Source of the DNA: Acidobacteriota bacterium
GTDB taxonomy: Bacteria; Acidobacteriota; Thermoanaerobaculia; Thermoanaerobaculales; Thermoanaerobaculaceae
Direction: 5' to 3'
Assembly (NCBI GenBank): GCA_021782525.1
Contig: JAJXUY010000060.1
Coordinates: 1 to 7,846, forward strand
DNA: 7,846 nt
Made by a program: the position numbers and the translations under genes. Under the pieces are notes generated by a model. That model was not told the DNA's origin. It saw only the letters and a program-made list of their open reading frames with translations, and did no database searches. Positions 1 through 5,735 of the stretch are shown in pieces. How positions within the stretch are numbered: position 1 is the first letter of the stretch; every line of letters begins with the position of its first letter.

Positions 1-539
1 AACTGCTCGCGCGGGCGACGCAGCAGGCGAGCGCGGCGGATGTCGGGCGGTTGCTGCGGGCGTTCGCCGCGAGCGCGGCCGGCCGCGACCTCCTCGACGC
101 GGAGCTGGTGCGCCTGGGCTCGACGGCGCGCTCGAAGGACGAGGCGATCCGGGAGCTGATCGGTCTGCTGCGCGCCGCTGGGCGTGTCGGCGACCCCGAC
201 GCGCTCGAGGACGCGGTGTGGCAGCGCGAGGCGACGTACTCGACCGGGGTCGGGTTCGGCGTCGCGATCCCGCACGGCAAGACCGACGCGGTGCTCGCGA
301 CCTCGATCGCGGTCGCGACCTACCCGGACGGCGTGGCGTGGGGGTCGCTCGACGGGGAACCGGTCACGATGGCGATCCTGGTCGCGGTGCGCGCGAGCGA
401 CCCCGGCGACACGCACCTGCGCGCGATCGCCGCGCTGTCGCGGCGGCTGATGGACGATGATGTGCGCACCGCGCTGCTGGCGGCCGCGAGCGCGGCCGAG
501 GTGGTCGCGCGGCTGCGCGGCGCGGTGGACGCGCCGTGA
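1..539 (+). CDS. PTS fructose-type EIIA domain, C-terminal end of a larger (probably EI-EIIA) phosphotransferase protein, 5' partial
   Basis: The frame is open from position 3 to the TGA at 537-539, so this is the 3' part of a gene that starts outside the window. A TTG at 51 is the first possible internal start but has no ribosome site, and I do not think it is the real one. The segment from about 'LLDAELVRLGSTARSKDEAI' to the end is a full-length fructose/nitrogen-type EIIA domain. It has the motif TYSTGVGFGVAIPHGK, with the phospho-accepting His encoded at 273-275, and a 'HLRAIAALSRRLMDD' helix late in the domain. EIIA takes phosphate from HPr and passes it to EIIB in the cytoplasm. The residues before it (LLARATQQASAADVGRLLRA) resemble the C-terminal tail of Enzyme I, suggesting an HPr-EI-EIIA or EI-EIIA fusion like E. 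coli FryA; that part is inference. The mannosidase gene follows after a 35-nt gap, so the two are probably cotranscribed. Confidence 0.85.
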   Translation, partial: LLARATQQASAADVGRLLRAFAASAAGRDLLDAELVRLGSTARSKDEAIRELIGLLRAAGRVGDPDALEDAVWQREATYSTGVGFGVAIPHGKTDAVLATSIAVATYPDGVAWGSLDGEPVTMAILVAVRASDPGDTHLRAIAALSRRLMDDDVRTALLAAASAAEVVARLRGAVDAP

Positions 540-561
540 AACTCCGCACCATGGGAGCGGC

Positions 562-568
562 AAGGAGG
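562..568 (+). promoter_or_regulatory. Ribosome binding site that fixes the start of the GH38 gene
   Basis: AAGGAGG lies 6 nt before the ATG at 575. The in-frame alternatives, GTG 536 (overlapping the upstream stop) and ATG 551, have no comparable site. The 575 start also places the lipobox Cys at residue 16. Confidence 0.8.
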
Positions 569-574
569 CTGGTC

Positions 575-3500
575 ATGCGGACGGCAGCGCTCATCTTCGC
601 AGGCTCGATGCTGGCGGCGTGCGCCGCGACGGCGGCGGACGCGCCGCCGCTGCCCGCCACCCCGCCCGACGTGTACGTGGTCGCCACCTCGCACCTCGAC
701 ACGCAGTGGCGGTGGACGATCCAGGACACGATCGACGACTTCCTCCCGCTGACGATGCGCGGCAACTTCGCGCTGTTCGAGAAGTACCCCGGCTACGTCT
801 TCAGCTTCGAGGGGGCGTTCCACTACATGCTGATGAAGGAGTACGACCCGGCGGACTTCGCCCGCGTCAAGGCGTACGTCAAGGCGGGCCGCTGGAAGGT
901 GGCCGGGAGCTGGGTCAACGCGGTCGACACCAACATCCCCTCCCCCGAGTCGCTGATCCGCCAGACCCTCTACGGGAACGGGTTCTTCCGCCGCGAGCTC
1001 GGCGTCACCTCGCGCGACGTCTACCTCCCCGACTGCTTCGGCTTCGGTTTCGCCCTTCCGGCTGTCGCCGCGCACTGCGGCCTCGTCGCGTTCTCGACGC
1101 AGAAGCTCACCTGGGGCAGCTCGATCAAGATCCCGTTCGACGTCGGCGTGTGGGAGGGGGTGGACGGCTCCAGCCTGATCGCGGCGCTCAACCCCGGCGA
1201 CTACGCCTCCGAGCTGGCAGGGAACATCACCCTCGACCCCGAGGTCTACGCCGTCACCGACCGGCAGGTCGCGCTCACCGGCGTGCCGGTCGCGTTCAAG
1301 TACTTCGGCACCGGCGACGTCGGCGTGCCGCCGATCGACTCCTCGGTCGCGTGGCTGCAGCAGAGCCTGGCCGGCCCCGGCCCGGCGCGGGTGCACAGCG
1401 CCGCGCCCGACGAGATGGCGCTCGCGATGATGGCGAGCCACGGCGGCCGCGCGCCTGAGGGGCTGCAGCGCTACCGCGGCGAGTTCCTGCTTACCCGCCA
1501 CGGCACCGGCTGCTACACCTCGCAGGCCGCGATGAAGCGCTTCAACCGCAAGAACGAGCGCCTCGCCGACGACGCCGAGAAGGCGGCGGTCGCGGCGTGG
1601 TGGCTCGGCGGGATCGCGTACCCGCGCGAGCGTCTGGACGACGCCTGGCTGCGCGTGCTCTGGCACCAGTTTCACGACGACCTCACCGGCACCTCGATCG
1701 CCGGCGCGTACGTGTTCTCCTGGAACGACGAGACGATCGCCGGCAACGAGTTCGCCGACGTGCTCTTGCAGGGGGTCGGCGCGGTGGTCACCGCGCTCGA
1801 CACGCGTGGTGACGGCGCCGCGCTCGTCGTCTTCAACCCCCTCGCCGTCGCGCGCGAGGACGCGGTCGCGGCCGAGGTGCGCTTCCCCGGCGGCGCCCCG
1901 CGCGCCGTGCGCGTGACCGGCCCCGGCGGCCGCGAGGTGCCGGCGCAGGTCGACTCGATCGACGGAGACGTGGCCCACGTCGTGTTCGTCGCCCGCGTCG
2001 CGCCGCTCTCGTTCTCGACGTTCACCGTGTCGCCGGCATCCGCGCCCGCGCCCGCCGGGGAGCTGCGTGTCGGGCGCGACACCCTCGAGAACGCGCGCTA
2101 CCGCGTCCGCCTCGATGCGGCCGGCGACGTCGCCTCGGTGTTCGACAAGACGCTCGGCCGCGAGCTGCTCGCCGCGCCGCTCGCGCTCCAGCTCATCGAC
2201 GACCGGCCGCTGCGCTGGCCGGCGTGGGAGATCCAGTACGACGCGATCGCCGCGCCGCCGCGGGCGACGGTCGCCGGCCCGGCCGCGGTGCGGGTCGTCG
2301 AGGACGGCCCGGCGCGCGTCGCGCTCGAGGTCGTGCGCCACGCCGGCGGCTCCACGTTCACCCAGCGCATCAGTCTGGCCGGCGGCGGCGCCGGCGACCG
2401 CCTCGAGATCCGCAACGACATCGACTGGCGCACAAAGGAGACGCTCCTCAAGGCGGCGTTCCCGCTCGCCGCCGCGAACGAAATGGCGACGTACGACCTC
2501 GGCCTCGGCACCGTGCAGCGCCCGACCGACCGCCCCAACCGCTACGAGGTGCCGGCGCAGGAGTGGGCCGACGTGACCGACGCCTCCGGCGCGTTCGGCG
2601 CCGCCGTGCTCAACGACAGCCGCTACGGCTGGGACCGCCCGGACGAGCACACCCTTCGCCTCACCCTGATTCACACGCCGCGCGTTCCCCCGGGCACGAG
2701 CTGGCCGCTCGAGCAGGGTTCCAACGACCTCGGGCACCACCGCGTCCTCGTCGCACTCGCCGGGCACACCGGCGACTGGCGCGCGGGGCGCGTCGTCTGG
2801 GCGGGCGACCGTCTCAACCAGCCGCTGCTCGCCTGGCAGGCGCCGGCGCACACCGGCCCGCTCGGGCGCTCGTTCGAGCTCCTGCGCCTGAGCACCCGCG
2901 ACGGCGGCGAGGCGCCGGTCGCGGTGCGGGCGCTCAAGCTCGCGGAGGGGAGCGACGACGTCGTGGTCCGCCTGCAGGAGCTGTCGGGCGCGGCGGTCGA
3001 TGGCGTCCACCTCTCGTTCGCCCGGCCCGTGCTCGCCGTGCGTGAGCTGGACGGCGCCGAGGAGCCAATCGCCGAGCACGGCGGCGGCGCGATCCCGACG
3101 GCCGCCCCGCCCCGCCTCGCGCTCGACGGCGGCGAGGTCGTGCTCGACTTTCTCCCCTACCGGCCGCGCACGCTCGCGCTGCGCCTCGCGGCGCCGCCCA
3201 CGACCGTCGCGGCGCCGCGCGCCGTCCCGCTCGCGCTCCCGTTCGACCGCGCCGGGGTCACGCCGGACGGCGCCCGCACCGACGGCGACTTCGACGGGCA
3301 GGGACACACGGTCGCCGGCGAGCTGCTCCCCGCCACCGTCGTCTCCGCCGGGATCCCGTTCCGCACCGGGCCGCGGGCGCCGGGCGCCAGGAACGTCCTC
3401 GACGGCCGCGGCCAGACGTTGACCCTCCCCGCCGGCGAGTTCAACCGCGTCTACCTGCTCGCGGCCGCCGTCGGCGGCGACCGCTTCGCCACGTTCGAGG

Positions 3501-4555
3501 TAGGCGGCGCCCCCGTGCGCCTCCTCGTCCCCGACTGGGCCGAACCGGTCGGGCAGTGGAACAGCCGCGTCGTCGCCGGCACGATCGTGCAGGACCCCGC
3601 CCGCATCGCGCCCGCGTACGCCAAGACCGTCCCGGTCGGGTGGATCGGCAACCACCGCCACGACGCCCGCGGCGAGAACGAGGCGTACGTCTTCACCGAG
3701 TTCTTCCGCCTGCGCCTCGACCTGCCGCCCGGGGCGCGCACGGTGACGCTGCCCGACGACGGCCACGTCCGCATCCTCGCCGCCACCGCCGCCAGCAACC
3801 AGGACGACGACGTGATCGCGGCGCAACCGTTCACCGATCCGACCACCGGGACCGTCGTACACTTCGCGGCGCCGCAGGGGCCCTTCATCGGCCGCACCGC
3901 GGTCGAGCTCACCTCGCCGAACCCCGGCGCGACGATCCGCTATACGCTCGACGGCGGCGAACCGACGGCCTCTTCGCCCGCCTTCACCGGGCCGATCACC
4001 CTCGAGCGCACGACCACCGTGAAGGCGCGCGCGTTCGCCCCCGGCCTCGACGATCGCTTCGTCGCCACCGCGACGTACACGCGGGTCGAGGAGAAGCCGG
4101 CCGCGGCCGTCGCTACGGCCTCGCTCGCGCCCGGCCTCGCCTGCCGCGCGTACGCGGGCGACTGGCGCACGCCGCCCGACTTCTCCGTGCTCAAGCCGAC
4201 CGGCGAGCTGACGCTCGCGAGCGTCGGTCCCCCCGCCCTGCCCTCGCTCGAGCACTTCGGCATGGCGTGCAGCGGCTACCTCGACGTGCCGGCCGACGGG
4301 CTCTACACCTTCAAGCTGCGCTCCGAGGACGGCAGCGCGCTGCGCCTCGACGGCGACCTCGTCGTCTTCAACGAGAGCCCCGACTTCATCAGCCGCTTTG
4401 GCAAGGCCGCGCTCAAGGCGGGGTTGCACAGGGTCGAGGTGGACTACGTCCACCGCACCTTCGTCGCCGGCCTCGCGCTCGCGATGAACGCGCCGGGACA
4501 GCCGCTCGCCGAGGTCCCCGCGAGCCGGCTGTTCCACCCGCGGCCGGCGCGGTAG
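575..4555 (+). CDS. Exported GH38 alpha-mannosidase lipoprotein with C-terminal CBM-like, CHB_HEX_C-type and PA14 modules
   Basis: 1,326 residues from ATG 575 (see its ribosome site). Residues 1-16 form a lipoprotein signal with lipobox LAAC (Cys16). Ala at +2 would allow outer-membrane sorting in a Gram-negative. GH38 enzymes are retaining, zinc-dependent alpha-mannosidases. Family hallmarks are visible: SHLDTQW (zinc ligands His40 and Asp42), YLPDCFGFGFALP (nucleophile and zinc ligand Asp153) and WHQFHDDLTGTS (zinc ligand His367). The three-helix middle domain spans about 303-400, starting at EFLLTRHGTG, and the large beta domains about 420-870. Appended modules are a galactose-binding-like region (about 883-1076, from AVPLALPFDRAG), a chitobiase/hexosaminidase C-terminal-type domain (about 1102-1171, GATIRYTLDGGEPT) and PA14 (about 1182-1315, GSALRLDGDLVVF). 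It is much longer than cytosolic MngB-type enzymes. The adjacent PTS gene suggests mannose or mannoside use; the exact substrate cannot be read from sequence. Confidence 0.93.
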   Translation: MRTAALIFAGSMLAACAATAADAPPLPATPPDVYVVATSHLDTQWRWTIQDTIDDFLPLTMRGNFALFEKYPGYVFSFEGAFHYMLMKEYDPADFARVKAYVKAGRWKVAGSWVNAVDTNIPSPESLIRQTLYGNGFFRRELGVTSRDVYLPDCFGFGFALPAVAAHCGLVAFSTQKLTWGSSIKIPFDVGVWEGVDGSSLIAALNPGDYASELAGNITLDPEVYAVTDRQVALTGVPVAFKYFGTGDVGVPPIDSSVAWLQQSLAGPGPARVHSAAPDEMALAMMASHGGRAPEGLQRYRGEFLLTRHGTGCYTSQAAMKRFNRKNERLADDAEKAAVAAWWLGGIAYPRERLDDAWLRVLWHQFHDDLTGTSIAGAYVFSWNDETIAGNEFADVLLQGVGAVVTALDTRGDGAALVVFNPLAVAREDAVAAEVRFPGGAPRAVRVTGPGGREVPAQVDSIDGDVAHVVFVARVAPLSFSTFTVSPASAPAPAGELRVGRDTLENARYRVRLDAAGDVASVFDKTLGRELLAAPLALQLIDDRPLRWPAWEIQYDAIAAPPRATVAGPAAVRVVEDGPARVALEVVRHAGGSTFTQRISLAGGGAGDRLEIRNDIDWRTKETLLKAAFPLAAANEMATYDLGLGTVQRPTDRPNRYEVPAQEWADVTDASGAFGAAVLNDSRYGWDRPDEHTLRLTLIHTPRVPPGTSWPLEQGSNDLGHHRVLVALAGHTGDWRAGRVVWAGDRLNQPLLAWQAPAHTGPLGRSFELLRLSTRDGGEAPVAVRALKLAEGSDDVVVRLQELSGAAVDGVHLSFARPVLAVRELDGAEEPIAEHGGGAIPTAAPPRLALDGGEVVLDFLPYRPRTLALRLAAPPTTVAAPRAVPLALPFDRAGVTPDGARTDGDFDGQGHTVAGELLPATVVSAGIPFRTGPRAPGARNVLDGRGQTLTLPAGEFNRVYLLAAAVGGDRFATFEVGGAPVRLLVPDWAEPVGQWNSRVVAGTIVQDPARIAPAYAKTVPVGWIGNHRHDARGENEAYVFTEFFRLRLDLPPGARTVTLPDDGHVRILAATAASNQDDDVIAAQPFTDPTTGTVVHFAAPQGPFIGRTAVELTSPNPGATIRYTLDGGEPTASSPAFTGPITLERTTTVKARAFAPGLDDRFVATATYTRVEEKPAAAVATASLAPGLACRAYAGDWRTPPDFSVLKPTGELTLASVGPPALPSLEHFGMACSGYLDVPADGLYTFKLRSEDGSALRLDGDLVVFNESPDFISRFGKAALKAGLHRVEVDYVHRTFVAGLALAMNAPGQPLAEVPASRLFHPRPAR

Positions 4556-4577
4556 CGGCGCTCGACGCACGGCCGGA

Positions 4578-4608
4578 GTGTCACGGCGGGCTCGCAACGA
4601 GGCACAAT
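4578..4608 (+). promoter_or_regulatory. Weak candidate sigma70-type promoter for the small zinc-ribbon gene
   Basis: GTGTCA (4578-4583) and CACAAT (4603-4608) each match 4 of 6 consensus bases (TTGACA and TATAAT), with a 19-bp spacer. They lie in the 119-bp gap between the mannosidase stop and the next start. CACAAT is one of the few AT-containing patches in this very GC-rich stretch. The match is weak and the spacer long. Read-through from the upstream gene is an equally good explanation for expression. Confidence 0.25.
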
Positions 4609-4623
4609 GGGTGCGTCGCGCGG

Positions 4624-4654
4624 GTCGGCCCGTACGGCGGCGCGCCGGGCCGGC
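4624..4654 (+). other. Inverted repeat / possible hairpin before the zinc-ribbon gene's ribosome site
   Basis: CGGCCCG (4626-4632) pairs with CGGGCCG (4646-4652). A T-G and a G-C pair extend the stem to 9 bp around a 13-nt loop. It ends 8 nt before the Shine-Dalgarno sequence. It could be a weak terminator for the mannosidase gene or a 5' leader structure, but chance pairing is easy in such GC-rich DNA. Confidence 0.3.
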
Positions 4655-4662
4655 GGGTGGCG

Positions 4663-4669
4663 AAGGAGG
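4663..4669 (+). promoter_or_regulatory. Ribosome binding site that fixes the start of the zinc-ribbon gene
   Basis: AAGGAGG lies 5 nt before ATG 4675. This decides the start because the same frame stays open for about 1.1 kb upstream, through the antiphase mannosidase sequence. Confidence 0.75.
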
Positions 4670-4674
4670 CGGCG

Positions 4675-5073
4675 ATGGTCCAGTCACAGCTGTTCGAGGC
4701 GGCGAAGGGCAAGGAGGTCGAGGTGCTCCTGGCCGGCCAGCAGGGCCGCATCGCGGGCACCCTGGTGTCCGTCGGACCCGACGCCCTCCAGCTTCGGGAC
4801 GGGCCAGACGACGTCTGGGTGAGCCTGGCGGCGGTCGTCGCGGTCAGGGTCCACGCGCGCGCGCCGGAGACGACGAGCGCCGGCTCGAGACCGGCGACGC
4901 CGGCGATGCGATCCGTCACGCTCTATTGCCGGCAGTGCGGCTACGAACGGGTCGGTCGCGAGCCCGCCTCCGGCGAGGAGCCGCAGCCCGCGGCCGCGGG
5001 AGCGCGCGCGACGGCCGACACGTGCCCCGTCTGCGGCTCCACCCGCTGGACGCGCGAGCGCCCGCAGCCGTAG
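4675..5073 (+). CDS. Small hypothetical protein: Sm-like beta barrel plus C-terminal zinc ribbon
   Basis: 132 residues from ATG 4675 to TAG 5071-5073. Residues about 5-60 (GKEVEVLLAGQQGRIAGTLV, then VGPDALQLRDG and VWVSLAAVVAVRV) show the alternating pattern of a five-strand Sm-like or DUF-type small barrel. A proline/alanine-rich linker follows. The C-terminus carries two Cys pairs, YCRQCGY (Cys85, Cys88) and CPVCGS (Cys117, Cys120), the layout of a rubredoxin-like zinc ribbon. Between the pairs lies a low-complexity Glu/Pro/Ala-rich stretch. There is no signal peptide or membrane segment, so it should be cytoplasmic. I do not recognise a named family and cannot give a function; nucleic-acid or protein binding is possible for both folds. 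It lies 119 bp after the mannosidase gene, and a hairpin follows its stop. Codon use matches the upstream genes. Confidence 0.72.
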   Translation: MVQSQLFEAAKGKEVEVLLAGQQGRIAGTLVSVGPDALQLRDGPDDVWVSLAAVVAVRVHARAPETTSAGSRPATPAMRSVTLYCRQCGYERVGREPASGEEPQPAAAGARATADTCPVCGSTRWTRERPQP

Positions 5074-5079
5074 GCCTCG

Positions 5080-5108
5080 CCGCGGCCGACGCGAGAGCGT
5101 GGCCGCGG
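5080..5108 (+). terminator. Candidate terminator hairpin without U-tract
   Basis: Starting 7 nt after the TAG of the zinc-ribbon gene, CCGCGGCC (5080-5087) pairs perfectly with GGCCGCGG (5101-5108). After a single bulged G5088, ACGC (5089-5092) pairs with GCGT (5097-5100) and closes a GAGA (GNRA-type) tetraloop. This gives a 12-bp hairpin, very GC-rich, with no T run after it. Position and strength suggest transcript termination or 3'-end protection. Confidence 0.5.
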
Positions 5109-5284
5109 GCCGCAGCACCCGGCCGACAGCACGATCGATCCGGCGCCGAACCGGGCTCGCCCCGAGCCGCTTCGCACCGACGCCGCCCGCAACGACCCAC
5201 GAGGGCGTCGTCGTGGCGCCGGACCGCCGGCCCGCCGGCGCCCTGGCCGAGGCGGGAGCCGCCGTGGCCGCTCGTGACGGCCGT

Positions 5285-5294
5285 GAGAGCTCTC
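5285..5294. repeat. 10-bp perfect palindrome GAGAGCTCTC
   Basis: A self-complementary 10-mer at the point where GC content begins to fall. It is too short for its role to be clear; it could be an operator half or chance. Confidence 0.3.
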
Positions 5295-5399
5295 GGCCCC
5301 TGGGCATGCTGAACTTCCAGGCCCACACAGGCGTCCCTGCCGACCTCGTCAACTTCGGCGGAGCAGAATTGTCACAGGTACTGGTCCTCAGCGTGCGGG

Positions 5400-5426
5400 C
5401 CTCTGAGAGGGCCACCTCTGAAAGGG
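5400..5426. repeat. Short tandem direct repeat, two 12-bp copies
   Basis: CCTCTGAGAGGG (5400-5411) and CCTCTGAAAGGG (5415-5426) match at 11 of 12 bases and are spaced 15 bp start to start. The first copy contains the inverted repeat CCTCT-G-AGAGG. This could be a pair of protein-binding sites, but it lies about 240 bp before the next promoter. Confidence 0.4.
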
Positions 5427-5592
5427 TTCATCGCCGGACCCTGCTGACCACATCCGCGTTTCCGTCGTGCCCGCATCCCGCGATCTTGCTATCTCACTAC
5501 CTGGCGGCAGGCACTTTCTTGTCCGTTCCATGTTGCCTTACCCTGCGGGGATGGGACGCTCTACATGCACCACCGTTGTTGCCCGGGCGATG

Positions 5593-5607
5593 CCGCCGTC
5601 AAGGCGG
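5593..5607. other. Small hairpin in the spacer
   Basis: CCGCC (5593-5597) pairs with GGCGG (5603-5607) around a GTCAA loop. The stem is only 5 bp and there is no T-run on either side, so I do not call it a terminator. Confidence 0.25.
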
Positions 5608-5643
5608 AAACTCTCGGCACACGTTGGGGACATGTCCAAGAAC

Positions 5644-5674
5644 TTGACGGGGCAGGATCGTGACGGCGTATGAT
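5644..5674 (+). promoter_or_regulatory. Candidate sigma70-type promoter for the large secreted protein
   Basis: TTGACG (5644-5649) matches the -35 consensus at 5 of 6 bases, and TATGAT (5669-5674) matches the -10 consensus at 5 of 6. The 19-bp spacer is slightly long. Transcription would start near 5681, leaving a leader of about 55 nt before the ATG at 5736. An AT-rich patch follows the -10. This is the clearest promoter in the window and suggests the downstream gene is its own unit. Confidence 0.55.
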
Positions 5675-5722
5675 TAGAGTAGCAAAACTTGTGCTTTTCT
5701 CATGAACCTATCGAACGCCTGG

Positions 5723-5730
5723 AAGGAGGT
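5723..5730 (+). promoter_or_regulatory. Ribosome binding site that fixes the start of the BACON/PKD protein
   Basis: AAGGAGGT, complementary to the 16S rRNA 3' end over 8 bases, lies 5 nt before ATG 5736. The nearby ATG at 5702 is in another frame with no such site and gives only a 100-residue unconvincing product. Confidence 0.85.
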
Positions 5731-5735
5731 TCAAA

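Larger units (their letters stand above)
5109..5643. other. Gene-free spacer with a composition change
   Basis: I find no supported gene here. The frames that stay open up to about 5650 give arginine/alanine/proline-rich, low-quality translations with no ribosome site or recognisable domain. The first part (to about 5290) is as GC-rich as the upstream genes. From about 5290 the DNA becomes visibly more balanced, with features such as a GAGAGCTCTC palindrome (5285-5294), a 15-bp-period repeat (5400-5426) and a small hairpin (5593-5607). It may be a degraded mobile element or an ordinary intergenic region; no terminal inverted repeats were found. Confidence 0.5.

Noticed and set aside
536..574. 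Upstream starts for the GH38 gene at GTG 536 or ATG 551
   Set aside because: Neither has a Shine-Dalgarno sequence, whereas ATG 575 has AAGGAGG at 6 nt and gives a compact lipoprotein signal. The extra arginines upstream would also make a workable signal n-region, so the choice is strong but not absolute.
3556..4674. Long upstream extension of the zinc-ribbon frame
   Set aside because: It overlaps the mannosidase in another frame, is Arg/Pro-rich and lacks conserved content. The real start is ATG 4675 with its own ribosome site.
320..4687. 1,455-codon open frame on the minus strand opposite the mannosidase gene
   Set aside because: It is an antisense shadow. In very GC-rich genes with G/C third positions the complementary frame rarely meets a stop. 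The translation is dominated by Arg, Ala, Gly, Val and Glu, with no domain or ribosome site.
4684..5415. Minus-strand open frames across the zinc-ribbon gene and spacer
   Set aside because: Arg/Ala-rich antisense translations with no start signals; they cross the composition boundary without any coding pattern.
5603..5640. Possible insertion-sequence end
   Set aside because: The stretch has a suggestive look, but I found no matching inverted copy in the window and no transposase fragment in any frame.
5099..5647. 182-residue plus-strand open frame in the spacer
   Set aside because: No ribosome site, low-complexity N-terminus, no recognisable domain, and it starts inside the hairpin after the zinc-ribbon gene.
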